From contig JBJEPU010000074.1 of the NCBI GenBank assembly GCA_051881395.1, forward strand, positions 1 through 55,863: a stretch of DNA of 55,863 bases, written 5' to 3'. Origin of the DNA: Fimenecus sp051881395. Lineage in GTDB: Bacteria > Bacillota > Clostridia > Oscillospirales > Acutalibacteraceae. Under the pieces are notes generated by a model. It was not told where the DNA came from and searched no databases. It saw only the letters and a list, made by a program, of their open reading frames with translations. Shown here piece by piece: positions 18,601 to 27,868 of the stretch; position 1 is the stretch's first letter; every line of letters starts with the position of its first letter. Made by a program: the position numbers and the translations under genes.

Positions 18601-19742
18601 GCCGTTCCCCGTAACACAAAAGGTAATTCTTCAACAAATTTTTGATGCAGCCTGCACACCAAATCACGGTTTTGCTCTTTTTTGGAGAGGTCTACCTGCA
18701 AAACTGCCTGCGCAATTGCCTGCGGCTTATATTCGTAATAATACACCCAATTTTCCGAAACAGCCGCGCGTGCAAATGCCTCGGAATAACCGGTCACCAC
18801 CGTTAAATCGTGCGCAACATAGGTCAATAGTTTTGAGGGAAAAACATTGTTAGCAAAATCCGCCTCCATAATATAACTGCTGATACCGATACGGCATTTC
18901 ATCAGGAAGTCCGAAAAAGCCTGTCCCTGCAAAAATCCGTCATACGAAACCGCCGTATACCCCAACTGCGTGTTAATTTCACTGACACGCGTTTTGAGTT
19001 TTTCAATGGTTTGCGGTCTGCCGAAGCCGAGAATATGCATTTTATAGTGCGGTGTTAAAAAGGCAGAAGTCTCCAACGCCGTAAATGCGCCGCACTTCGT
19101 TTCTTCAATGGTGCCGGCATAGACAATATGTATACGGTCATCATCAAAATGTACATCTCTTTTTTGCGGAACAGTATATGCCCCGTACACAACCGCTGAC
19201 GGTTTTCCACCAATCTGTACGGTATTTGCTATGGTGTCGTTCACCAAAAGATAGCCGTCCGCCTGCTCCAAAAAATGCTCTTCCTGCGCGCGTTTTTCGG
19301 CGCTCCATCCCCAGGAATGTGCGTACAGTTCTTCAATATCCATCACCAAACGGAATTTTTTCAAACGGCGTGCGACGGAAACCCCCTTCATAAACGCCAG
19401 GGAATGATACACCATTACCGTATCCTCCGCCTGCACATACCGCAGAATATACCAAAGCAACTGCAAATTTTTTAATACTCTGGAAAGCAAAGAAGTGATT
19501 TTACCGCTGACACGAACGGCGAATATGTATGCGATCTGCGTTCCGTCTGCCGTGACAACCCGTTTTGGCAGGCAAATGCGTTTATGCCGACTGTCGGATA
19601 ATGACCAAACCGTAACGGAAAATCCCACTTCGTGCATGGCTTGAATGATATAGTCCATTTTCGCTTTTGCGGGAACGGCGAATTTATACATATCTGTATT
19701 CTGTTCGTCAGCATAATGCCCGACATAATAGACTTTTCCCAC
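18597..19742 (-). CDS. Glycosyltransferase, GT-B fold, family 4-like
   Basis: 381 residues. The N-terminal acceptor domain contains VMVYHSLAFMKGV and VMDIEELYAHSWGW; the C-terminal donor domain has HIVYAGTIEETKCGA, HILGFGRP and FPSKLLTYVAHDL. The start is taken as the GTG at 19742, because GAGGTGA lies 5 bases upstream; a GTG three codons earlier falls inside that ribosome site. The stop overlaps the start of the pyruvyl transferase gene. Sugar specificity is unknown. Confidence 0.83.
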   Translation of the reverse strand: MGKVYYVGHYADEQNTDMYKFAVPAKAKMDYIIQAMHEVGFSVTVWSLSDSRHKRICLPKRVVTADGTQIAYIFAVRVSGKITSLLSRVLKNLQLLWYILRYVQAEDTVMVYHSLAFMKGVSVARRLKKFRLVMDIEELYAHSWGWSAEKRAQEEHFLEQADGYLLVNDTIANTVQIGGKPSAVVYGAYTVPQKRDVHFDDDRIHIVYAGTIEETKCGAFTALETSAFLTPHYKMHILGFGRPQTIEKLKTRVSEINTQLGYTAVSYDGFLQGQAFSDFLMKCRIGISSYIMEADFANNVFPSKLLTYVAHDLTVVTGYSEAFARAAVSENWVYYYEYKPQAIAQAVLQVDLSKKEQNRDLVCRLHQKFVEELPFVLRGTA

Positions 19743-19747
19743 GGGAT

Positions 19748-20980
19748 TCACCTCTGTTTCTCCAATGCTTTTTGATAGACTTCCAAATAGGCGGCAATAT
19801 TGTTTTCTTTGTTAAAATTGTGCAGTCCGAACGCACGGCAAGCCGCAGAGTAAGACGGTTTTCCGTTTTGCAATACCGTTTGTACCGCATCTGCCACTGC
19901 GCCGACATCGTGCAACGGCACCACACTGCCGCAACCGTCTCCGACAAGTTCGGGACAAGCGGTTGTATTATAAACAATCACGGGCGTACCGCAACAAAGC
20001 GCCTCCGCCGTAGTTTTCCCGAAAGACTCTGCCTCTGACAAATTCAAGAACGCCTCTGCACCGCTGTAAAACGATGCAAGTGTTTTTGCATCGGCTACAT
20101 ACGGAATCAATCGCACCCGATTTTGCAATTCCGCAGGAATATGTACCGATTCTCCCTTGCCAATCAAAACGACTGACACGGAATCGGGCAGTTGTTTTGC
20201 AAGTTCCAACCAGTCTGTAATCCCTTTTGCCGTGCTCCATCTGCCGCAGACGCCGAGAATATACTTTTGCGCAGGCGAAATGCCGTACTTTTCTAAAACA
20301 GCTGTATCTGCCTTCGGTGAAAACACCTCGGTATCGACCCAATTATAAATCCGCACAATCTCACGCGTGCCGAGCATAGACCGCCGCAGTTCCCCGGCAA
20401 TCCAGTCCGACACCGCAATCAGTGTAAGGTTGTTGACCTTGTCATATGCCCGCTTCTTGATTTGATACATATTTGCGCTTCTGTCTGCAAACCAAGACGG
20501 CGGGTAGCAATGCTTTTGCGGGCAATCCCCACAGCCGTTTTCCCAACGCGTACAACCTGCCGCAACATAATGCGCGCAGTTTCCCGTATACGCCCAGCAA
20601 TCGTGAATCGTATAGACAACAGGCAAATTCCGCTTAGCAATATAGTCAAACAGCATTGGAATGTTCAAATAGTTGCCGTGCAAATTGTTCAGATGCAACA
20701 GGTCCGGCTGAAAAGCATCAATTTGTTTTATAAGCGCACGCGTACCGAAAACGGAATACACGCCCTGTAAACCCGTAAGCCTTGACAGAAAAGCATGCAG
20801 TTTCTTTTCATAGGTCATACCAAAGCGAACGGCATCGGCGTACGGTGAGGTTTTCTGTCCGTAGAAAATACGGGTTTCCACATCATACTGCCGCAGTTGT
20901 GCCGCGATTTCCACAGCGTTTCTGCCGGTAGAGCCGTAAGTGCAAACGGTATTGACCTGAATAACCTTCAAACCTGTCAT
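19748..20980 (-). CDS. Glycosyltransferase family 4 (WcaC/colanic-acid-like)
   Basis: 410 residues. The acceptor domain carries a Cys-rich block (TIHDCWAYTGNCAHY, then GCGDCPQKHCYP) common to a subgroup of GT4 enzymes; the donor domain has GVCGRWSTAKGI, LNLSEAESFGKTTAEALCCG and PVIVYNTTACPELVG, including the E-x7-E-like catalytic region. The ATG at 20980 overlaps the preceding stop (ATGA) with AAGGA just upstream; the frame open further upstream lies inside the neighbour. Sugar specificity is unknown. Confidence 0.9.
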   Translation of the reverse strand: MTGLKVIQVNTVCTYGSTGRNAVEIAAQLRQYDVETRIFYGQKTSPYADAVRFGMTYEKKLHAFLSRLTGLQGVYSVFGTRALIKQIDAFQPDLLHLNNLHGNYLNIPMLFDYIAKRNLPVVYTIHDCWAYTGNCAHYVAAGCTRWENGCGDCPQKHCYPPSWFADRSANMYQIKKRAYDKVNNLTLIAVSDWIAGELRRSMLGTREIVRIYNWVDTEVFSPKADTAVLEKYGISPAQKYILGVCGRWSTAKGITDWLELAKQLPDSVSVVLIGKGESVHIPAELQNRVRLIPYVADAKTLASFYSGAEAFLNLSEAESFGKTTAEALCCGTPVIVYNTTACPELVGDGCGSVVPLHDVGAVADAVQTVLQNGKPSYSAACRAFGLHNFNKENNIAAYLEVYQKALEKQR

Positions 20981-22260
20981 CCTTTCCTTGTATTTTGCAA
21001 CGATGCACACAAATCGGCACGAATTTTTTGAATATCATGGTTGCGTGCACCGCACTGCCACGCCTTTTCGGCATATTCAGCAATCAAAGCGGGATTTTCC
21101 GCAAGTGCGGATAACTTTTCAAAGATTTCGGCGGTACTGCACGCGGTAACCGCCGCATCGTTGCGAATGAGATAGTCCATAGAGGCGACATCGCGGTCAC
21201 CGACAGCAAAAATACACTTTGCTTTCGAAAAATAGTCCACTATTTTAGTGGAGAAAGAAAGGCGCACCTCATATTTCTCACGCCGTTCAAAGCTTTCGCA
21301 ATGCAAAAGAATATCCGCTTCACCCTGTAAGCGCAACGCCTCCTGCCCGCTGACCGCACCTTTAAATGCGGAACAGTCGGGAATTTCTATCGCCGCGCGC
21401 ATCGACTCTGTCAGCGGTGTGACGGAGTAAACCTCCATCGTCATTTTGGTACCGTTTTGGTTGACGGCTTGTATGGCTTTGGCGATTGCAGAAACCGTTT
21501 TCCATCGCCCCGAAGAAAGATTCCCCGTAAAACAGATTTTCAGCGGGTCATTTACCGCCTTATTCTGCGGACGCTGTGAAAAATCAGCGCCCTTATACAA
21601 AACGGTGCAAGGCTTGTGAAAGGCTTTTTCGTATTCCGCCTTTTGCTTTTCACTGATTACAAACAATTTTTCCCCTGCCGCAACCGTCTTTCGGATTTGA
21701 CGGCGCAGTGCAAAACGGTACAGCCAGTAAAAGGGGGAAAAACGGTATTGCTTTAACGAATAAATATCGTCCGAAACAAAGGATATAAGCGGTGCACCGG
21801 TCAATTTTGCGATATATCGTTCAATCGGGTGCATATAAATATGCCCATACAGCGGTGCAAAAATCACATCAGGCGCAAAATCCGCCAAAAACGATTTCAA
21901 CGCTTCGGTTTTCCACACCCCTGTTCGAAACAGCAGGTCCCGTAAGACAAAAAACGCGGTCAGCCGATGCTTTTTGCCGAATTTCTGCACCGAATCGGTT
22001 TTCTGCGGCACTGTCTGCGGTACACATTCCACAGCCTTGCCGCAGGTACGGGTTTTACGAAGCAAGCGCCGTATAATATCCGTTTCGGACACCCGAAAAA
22101 ATCGGCTTGCAATCGGCGTATCGGGCGTGCCACTGCCGAAATACAAATGGGCAATTTCCGTATTCTCCATATCGCCGAACAGCGTCGAATAGGTATTTCC
22201 GAAATTTGTAGCACTGTTCCACGCCACTCTGGAAACCACTAAAACCTTCAAATTAAGCAT
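20977..22260 (-). CDS. Glycosyltransferase, GT-B fold, family 4-like
   Basis: 427 residues. The N terminus LKVLVVSRVAWNSATNFGN and the C-terminal KICFTGNLSSGRWKTV, DILLHCESFERREKYEVRL and STKIVDYFSKAKCIF segments define a GT-B enzyme with a diverged donor site. The start is placed at the ATG at 22260, overlapping the upstream gene by 8 bases; a TTG three codons later would have a better-spaced AAAGGA. An open extension of 27 codons upstream has no family similarity that I can see. Confidence 0.8.
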   Translation of the reverse strand: MLNLKVLVVSRVAWNSATNFGNTYSTLFGDMENTEIAHLYFGSGTPDTPIASRFFRVSETDIIRRLLRKTRTCGKAVECVPQTVPQKTDSVQKFGKKHRLTAFFVLRDLLFRTGVWKTEALKSFLADFAPDVIFAPLYGHIYMHPIERYIAKLTGAPLISFVSDDIYSLKQYRFSPFYWLYRFALRRQIRKTVAAGEKLFVISEKQKAEYEKAFHKPCTVLYKGADFSQRPQNKAVNDPLKICFTGNLSSGRWKTVSAIAKAIQAVNQNGTKMTMEVYSVTPLTESMRAAIEIPDCSAFKGAVSGQEALRLQGEADILLHCESFERREKYEVRLSFSTKIVDYFSKAKCIFAVGDRDVASMDYLIRNDAAVTACSTAEIFEKLSALAENPALIAEYAEKAWQCGARNHDIQKIRADLCASLQNTRKG

Positions 22261-23389
22261 CCTTTCGGGAGGAATAAATCGCACACATCGCCTGTCTTGC
22301 GCTGTCTGCCGTGTAGCCGCGCTCGTCAAACACGCGTTCAATCGTTGTCTGCGGCACCTTCGGCAGTGACTCCGCCGCCAAAACGGCGTCTACCCAGTCG
22401 CTTTGCGGCGCTGTCAACGGCAAATACTGCGTCAGCCCCAACTGCAAATCCGTTTCCGCCTGCGGAATAGCGTCCGACAGCACGCAAGGCGTACCTGCCG
22501 CCTGCGCTTCAATCGCCACGCCGCAAAGCCCTTCATACAGTGAGGGCATCACCACCACATCAAAAAGATGCAGCCAACGGTAGACATCATTGCGTACACC
22601 CGTAAACACAACGCGGTCGGTAAGACCATACTGTGCCGCTTTTGCCTCGATATCGGCACGCATACTGCCGTCTCCGATAAACACAAGCCGCGCATTGGGC
22701 TTTTTTTCTAAAACGGCGCGATACAAATCCAGCAAAAACGCCTGATTTTTCATCGGTGCAAAGCGACCGATGTGCCCAATGATAAAATCGTTTTTGCAAA
22801 GACCGAAACTTTCATACAAATCCACAACCGAACAATCGGGCGACGAAAAATAGGGCGTTGTATCAATCGCATTCGGCAAAACACGCACATTCTGTTTTTG
22901 CAGTGCGTTTTTCCCGAACAAATAGCGCGCCGCCGCTTCGGAAATTGCCAAACGGTGTGTGGCATACCGTGCAATCAGCGCGCGCCCAACCGCAAGCATA
23001 ATTTTTTGCTTTATGCCGCCCTGTTTGCTACCCGTTGTACGGGAATGCGCAATACGCACCGGCACACCTGCACGCGCGGCGGCAAGCACGGCAAAACCGC
23101 AATGAAAAGAAGTATGCGCATGCACCGCGTCATACGGCCCGTTTTCACGCAGTATTTTTTCAATTGCGCGCAGATTGGCAAGGGGATTTACACGCGGCGG
23201 CGGAAGTTTAAAGATCCTACCGCCCAAGTTTCGAATTTCCGCCTCGTAATACTGTTCGGACAAATCCATTGTCAAAAAGTCAAAGGCATACTTTTCTCTA
23301 TCCAACCCACGGTAAATATCCATCATTCGGGTTTCCGCACCGCCCATATTCAACGAACCGAATATTTGCAGTACGCGTATCGGCGCCAT
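22253..23389 (-). CDS. Glycosyltransferase family 4 (EpsF-like)
   Basis: 378 residues. RVLQIFGSLNMGGAETRMMD, AVHAHTSFHCGF and RIAHSRTT are typical of EpsF-type family 4 glycosyltransferases, and the donor domain has IIGHIGRFAPMKNQ, RLVFIGDGSMR and VVMPSLYEGLCGVAIEAQA with its paired glutamates. The start overlaps the epimerase stop by one base (TAATG), so translation is coupled. It probably adds a hexose or N-acetylhexosamine in the cytoplasm. Confidence 0.92.
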   Translation of the reverse strand: MAPIRVLQIFGSLNMGGAETRMMDIYRGLDREKYAFDFLTMDLSEQYYEAEIRNLGGRIFKLPPPRVNPLANLRAIEKILRENGPYDAVHAHTSFHCGFAVLAAARAGVPVRIAHSRTTGSKQGGIKQKIMLAVGRALIARYATHRLAISEAAARYLFGKNALQKQNVRVLPNAIDTTPYFSSPDCSVVDLYESFGLCKNDFIIGHIGRFAPMKNQAFLLDLYRAVLEKKPNARLVFIGDGSMRADIEAKAAQYGLTDRVVFTGVRNDVYRWLHLFDVVVMPSLYEGLCGVAIEAQAAGTPCVLSDAIPQAETDLQLGLTQYLPLTAPQSDWVDAVLAAESLPKVPQTTIERVFDERGYTADSARQAMCAIYSSRKDA

Positions 23390-24363
23390 TAAAGATTCTC
23401 CTTATACCATTGGATGGCAAGTTGAATACCGTCTGCAAAACTGTATTCGGGGTCATAACCGAGCAAACGCTTTGCCTTGGAAATATCGGCGTTGGAGTGC
23501 TTAATATCGCCCTTGCGGTCGGGGCCGAAATTCGGCTCTACCGAAACGCCGAGCGCCTTGGTAAGCCCGTAGTAAATGTCAATCAAATACTCTCTGCCGC
23601 CGTAGGCAATGTTGTACGCCTCTCCTGCCGCTTCGTGCGGCGCCAAGCACGCCTTCAGGTTTGCCTCAATGACATTGTCGATATAGGTGAAGTCGCGGCT
23701 TTGTCTGCCGTCGCCGTTGATGGTGGGCGTTTCACCGTTCATCAGTTGTTTTATAAACTTCGGAATGACTGTGGCGTATGCACCGTCGGGGTCTTGCCGC
23801 CGCCCGAACACATTGAAATACCGCATACCGTAGGTATCCAAGCCGTAAAGTTTGGTATAGAGTTTTGCATACTCCTCGTCACAGCGTTTGGTCAGCGCAT
23901 AGGGCGAAAGCAAATTGCCCTCGCGCCCTTCGGTTTTCGGCAAATTCGGCTCATCGCCGTAAACCGAGGAGGAGGACGCATACACAAACTTTTTCACGCC
24001 GTTTTGACGCGCCGCCTCTAACATATTGAGCGTACCCTCAATATTGTTTTTGCAATAGAAAATCGGCATTTCAATGGAGCGCGGGACACTGCCCCACGCC
24101 GCTTGGTTTAAGACATAGTCCACACCCTTGCAGGCTTCCATACAGGTGTCCAAATCCTTAATATCGCCTTTGATAAAGGTGTAATTCGGATTGTCCTTAA
24201 ACATATCCACATTTGCCTGTTTCCCTGTGGAAAGGTCGTCAAGCGCTTTTACTTTACAACCCTTTTCAAGGATTGCCTCGCAAAGGTTAGAACCGATAAA
24301 ACCCGCCGCACCCGTAACGAGAAAAGTGGTATTTTCGGGGAACTGTAATGCTTTATAGCCCAT
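23389..24363 (-). CDS. tviC: UDP-GlcNAc(A) 4-epimerase, TviC/WbpP type
   Basis: 324 residues of the extended SDR family: TGAAGFIGSNL (NAD site, about 17-27), DDLSTG, QAAWGSVPRSIE, YASSSSVYGD and SPYALTK with the catalytic Y-x3-K, then RYFNVFGRRQDPDGAY, which marks the WbpP/TviC subgroup acting on N-acetylated UDP-sugars. Paired with the dehydrogenase two genes upstream it would make UDP-GalNAcA, as in Vi antigen synthesis; alternatively it makes UDP-GalNAc. Subgroup identity is strong, the exact substrate is inferred. Confidence 0.9.
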   Translation of the reverse strand: MGYKALQFPENTTFLVTGAAGFIGSNLCEAILEKGCKVKALDDLSTGKQANVDMFKDNPNYTFIKGDIKDLDTCMEACKGVDYVLNQAAWGSVPRSIEMPIFYCKNNIEGTLNMLEAARQNGVKKFVYASSSSVYGDEPNLPKTEGREGNLLSPYALTKRCDEEYAKLYTKLYGLDTYGMRYFNVFGRRQDPDGAYATVIPKFIKQLMNGETPTINGDGRQSRDFTYIDNVIEANLKACLAPHEAAGEAYNIAYGGREYLIDIYYGLTKALGVSVEPNFGPDRKGDIKHSNADISKAKRLLGYDPEYSFADGIQLAIQWYKENL

Positions 24364-24391
24364 AAGTAAACATCCTAACTTTTTTAAACTT

Positions 24392-25423
24392 TTATGCTTT
24401 TAAATTTTTTATGCTTTTCATTATTTTTGAAGAAAGCCAATGCAACAGAATCGCATACAGTAAAGACGCCGTTAAAATCAGCAACAAATTTATCGGCATT
24501 AATCGGGTACTGTGCAACAGCGACACCGCGCCTTGAATAAACATATAGTGCACAATATAGATTTCATAGGAGAGTTTGTCCAAAAAGAGAAGCGGTTTTT
24601 GTAAGGGCAACAGTACACGGTAAGCAACCCGAACAAACCAAATGCCTGCCAATGTCAAAAACGCAGCTATCAGCACATTCGCATATACTGCCACTGCGCC
24701 GTCATAAACCGCGGCAAAAATGCCGTCGGCGGCTTCTGCCTGTTTGCTGAGAACAAGCCGCAAAACACCAACTCCTCCGGCAAAGACCCCTACCGCAAGA
24801 ACAGTTTTCCAGTTCAACCCGCGCAAAAGCGGCTCTGCATAAAAATAAGCACCTGTATAGACAGCTACTCCCGCCATAAATTGGAAGCAGGGTTGTTTAA
24901 ACAATAAATACAGACCGATTTGCAAAAGCACCAGCGCAGCAACCAGCATAAGCTTAACAGAGCTTTTTTTGCTTTGCAGTTTTTGCAAAAGCGGCGTTAC
25001 TAAATAGCAAACAGCAATAAACGTCAAAAACCATAAATGCCCCGTAACGCCTTCTTGCAAGCCCATCGGTACAAAGCCCTGCAAATTGAAAAGCCAAACC
25101 GCAAAGCCCTTTAACGGCATAGCAAAAGCGCCCGTTAAAACAGAACAATAGATAATTGCAATTATAATATAGATGTACTCCGGCACCGCCAAACGCAGCC
25201 AACGGTTTTTAAGCCAACTGCGCGGTTTCTCTATGCACCGCGTAGAAAACAAATATCCGGAAATGAAGAAGAATATATAAATCGCACAATTCAGCATCTG
25301 TGCCACCGCACGAAGTACAGGAACGGCAGAGGCACTGAAAAGATGACAGACAACAATCATCATACAGGCAAGCACACGAACACAGGAAAGTGCATAACTG
25401 TCTTTTGCACCGATTTTGCTCAT
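24392..25423 (-). CDS. Acyltransferase family 3 membrane protein
   Basis: 343 residues with about 10 membrane helices. VLACMMIVVCHLF carries the conserved membrane His, and FFISGYLFSTR and GHLWFLTFIAVCYL are further signatures of the acyltransferase-3 family, which O-acetylates exopolysaccharide or cell-wall sugars across the membrane. The start overlaps the dehydrogenase stop (TAATG). A 28-base gap separates it from the epimerase gene. Confidence 0.9.
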   Translation of the reverse strand: MSKIGAKDSYALSCVRVLACMMIVVCHLFSASAVPVLRAVAQMLNCAIYIFFFISGYLFSTRCIEKPRSWLKNRWLRLAVPEYIYIIIAIIYCSVLTGAFAMPLKGFAVWLFNLQGFVPMGLQEGVTGHLWFLTFIAVCYLVTPLLQKLQSKKSSVKLMLVAALVLLQIGLYLLFKQPCFQFMAGVAVYTGAYFYAEPLLRGLNWKTVLAVGVFAGGVGVLRLVLSKQAEAADGIFAAVYDGAVAVYANVLIAAFLTLAGIWFVRVAYRVLLPLQKPLLFLDKLSYEIYIVHYMFIQGAVSLLHSTRLMPINLLLILTASLLYAILLHWLSSKIMKSIKNLKA

Positions 25424-26742
25424 TACAGTCTCCAGTAGTTATACCCTGCCGCTTCGTATGCTTTGCGGTCGAGAAGGCCCTTAATATCCACAAGTACCTT
25501 TTTGCTGTTGTCGCCCGCTTTGAACATTTTTTCAAAGTCGGCGGCGGAAAGGTCTTTAAACTGCTCATGCGCAACCGCCAAAATCACAGCATCGCAATCT
25601 TGAACCGTGTCCATATCCACAAATTCAATGCCGTAAAGCCGCTTTGCCTCCTCCGCATCGGCGGCGGGGTCGGCAATCGTTGCGGTAATCCCGTATTCTT
25701 TCAGTTCGTTGTAAATATCAACAATTTTTGTATTGCGCGTATCGGGGCAATTCTCCTTAAAGGTAAAGCCCAAAATTGCTACCTTTGCATTTTTGATAGA
25801 AACATCGGCTTTAATTAAATTTTTCACCGTGCTTTCGGCAACATATTTGCCCATATCGTCGTTGATGCGTCTGCCGGACAGAATAATTTGGCTGTGATAG
25901 CCCATTTCCTCTGCCTTGTAAGTCAAATAATAGGGGTCAACACCGATGCAGTGCCCGCCGACAAGACCGGGGTAGAATTTTAAAAAATTCCACTTTGTAC
26001 CTGCCGCTTTTAAGACGGACTGTGTGTCAATGCCCATTTTGTTAAAAATAATGGAAAGTTCATTCATAAAGGCGATGTTGATGTCGCGCTGGCTGTTTTC
26101 AATCACCTTTGCCGCCTCGGCAACTTTGATGCTTTCAGCACGGTGCACGCCTGCTTCCACCACCAATTCATACACATTTGCAATTTCTTCTAACGAGTCT
26201 TCGTCCATACCGCTGACGATTTTGGTGATGGTTTCCAATCTATGTACCTTGTCACCGGGATTGATGCGTTCGGGGCTGTAACCCACTTTAAAATCCACAC
26301 CGCATTTCAGTCCCGATTCTTTTTCCAAAATCGGGATGCAGATATCCTCGGTCACACCGGGGTAAACGGTACTTTCATATACAACGATAGAGCCTTTTTG
26401 CAAATTTCGGCCGACAATCTCAGACGCGCCCTCCACAGGGGTCAAATCGGGCGTGTGGTCATCATTTACAGGCGTCGGCACAGCAACAATATGGAATTTT
26501 GCTTCTTTCAGCTTCGTTTCATCCGCCGTGAAATCCACCGCACAATTTTTAATGGCATCGTTGCCGACTTCGTTGGTGGGGTCAATCCCGTTTTTATACA
26601 GTTCGATTTTTTTCGCGTTCAAGTCAAAACCGACAACCTGCACTTTTTTCGAAAAAGCAACCGCTATGGGCATACCCACATAGCCAAGCCCCACCAGAGA
26701 TAATTTCTCTTCACCGTTTACAAGTTTTTCATACAAGGACAT
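25423..26742 (-). CDS. tviB: UDP-N-acetylhexosamine 6-dehydrogenase, TviB/WbpO type
   Basis: 439 residues. The N-terminal Rossmann motif is LVGLGYVGMPIAVAF; the middle has VGYSPERINPGDK and KVAEAAKVIENSQRDINIA; the catalytic Cys is in GGHCIGVDPYYL; the C-terminal domain has GFTFKENCPDTRNT. The spacing and wording of these blocks follow TviB, which oxidises UDP-GlcNAc twice at C-6 to UDP-GlcNAcA with NAD. I chose the ATG at 26742; the eight codons before it are simply the purine-rich ribosome site (AGGAAAGGAAG). It overlaps the upstream gene by 14 bases. Confidence 0.92.
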   Translation of the reverse strand: MSLYEKLVNGEEKLSLVGLGYVGMPIAVAFSKKVQVVGFDLNAKKIELYKNGIDPTNEVGNDAIKNCAVDFTADETKLKEAKFHIVAVPTPVNDDHTPDLTPVEGASEIVGRNLQKGSIVVYESTVYPGVTEDICIPILEKESGLKCGVDFKVGYSPERINPGDKVHRLETITKIVSGMDEDSLEEIANVYELVVEAGVHRAESIKVAEAAKVIENSQRDINIAFMNELSIIFNKMGIDTQSVLKAAGTKWNFLKFYPGLVGGHCIGVDPYYLTYKAEEMGYHSQIILSGRRINDDMGKYVAESTVKNLIKADVSIKNAKVAILGFTFKENCPDTRNTKIVDIYNELKEYGITATIADPAADAEEAKRLYGIEFVDMDTVQDCDAVILAVAHEQFKDLSAADFEKMFKAGDNSKKVLVDIKGLLDRKAYEAAGYNYWRL

Positions 26743-27868
26743 TTTCTTTCTTCCTTTCCTTTTCAATGGATATAATATTCATGATGGCCGCATTGACCTT
26801 GTTTACATCATATTTTTCCTCGGCGATTTTTCGTCCTGCCGCACCGAACGCCGCGCACTGTTTCGGATTTTCGTACAGCGTCTGCATCGCTTTTGCAACT
26901 GCTTCTGCGTTTTTCGTCTCGACCAACAGCCCGTTCACACCGTCTGTGACCGTTTCGCGGCATCCGGGGGCGTCCGTGGTAATCACCGCGCGACCCGTCG
27001 CCATCGCCTCCAAAACGGTTTTCGGCGTTCCCTCGTGGTAGGAGGGCAACACAAACACCGCTGTTTTTTCCAAATACGGACGCACATCGGACTGTTCGCC
27101 GAAATATTCCACCGTACCGTCCGCAGTATATGCGGAAAGTTCTTCCGGCTGTAAGGCGGAGGGATTGCTGTCAAAAGGACCTATGAGCATACATTCCGCC
27201 TCGGGATACACCGTTTTCAGCCTTCGGCATGCCTCTAAATACTCCATAACACCTTTGTCCTTAATCAGCCGACCGATAAACAGAAATCGTATTTGCTGTG
27301 GAAGAGGCTTTTCCGTAAACTGTTCCAAATCCACACCCGAGCCGTTGATGATTTCGGTTTTTTCCGTTTGAACAATGTTGCGACGAACCAGCTCTGCGCG
27401 GTCATCGTTATTCTGAAAAATCACAGCCTTACTTTGGCGACAGGCAAACCGATACTGCGCAGTCAGCACAGTACGCACCAAATTGGTTTTCAAGCCACTG
27501 CCGCGAAATACAGAGCCGAGACCGGCAATCAGCGTATAAAATTCGGAAATCCCGCATTGCTTTGCCGCCATCGCACCGTAAACAATGGCTTTTGCCTGAT
27601 AGGCAAAAATCTTATCCGGCTGAATATCGCGAAGCAACGCGCAAATCGCACGGTAGGTCTGTAAATCGTTCAGCGGATTGGTACCGTTCCGGCTGACGGG
27701 GATTTGGCGGTATGTAATATTCCGCGCCGCAAACCGCTCGCTCCATTCGCTTTCCGCTTCAGAGCCGACGGCATAAACCGTATGCCCGTTTTCCAAAAAA
27801 GCCTGCATCATATTCATACGGAACCAAAACAACGATGAAGTATGTGCAGACAACACCATTATTTTCAC
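26729..27868 (-). CDS. Glycosyltransferase family 4 (PglA-like), probable second-sugar transferase
   Basis: 379 residues. The N terminus KIMVLSAHTSSLFWFRMNMM and IFAYQAKAIVYGAMAAK are typical of the group that acts right after the initiating phosphoglycosyl transferase; the donor domain shows RFLFIGRLIKDKGVMEYL, VFVLPSYHEGTPKTVLEAMA and TTDAPGCRETV. GTG at 27868 is the start, with GAGGTGA 4 bases upstream, and overlaps the initiator gene stop (GTGA). Position directly after the initiator suggests that it adds the second sugar. Confidence 0.9.
   Translation of the reverse strand: MKIMVLSAHTSSLFWFRMNMMQAFLENGHTVYAVGSEAESEWSERFAARNITYRQIPVSRNGTNPLNDLQTYRAICALLRDIQPDKIFAYQAKAIVYGAMAAKQCGISEFYTLIAGLGSVFRGSGLKTNLVRTVLTAQYRFACRQSKAVIFQNNDDRAELVRRNIVQTEKTEIINGSGVDLEQFTEKPLPQQIRFLFIGRLIKDKGVMEYLEACRRLKTVYPEAECMLIGPFDSNPSALQPEELSAYTADGTVEYFGEQSDVRPYLEKTAVFVLPSYHEGTPKTVLEAMATGRAVITTDAPGCRETVTDGVNGLLVETKNAEAVAKAMQTLYENPKQCAAFGAAGRKIAEEKYDVNKVNAAIMNIISIEKERKKENVLV

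Noticed and set aside
23269..24021. A 250-codon plus-strand open frame opposite the epimerase.
   Set aside because: Antisense shadow of the tviC-type gene with no family motifs.
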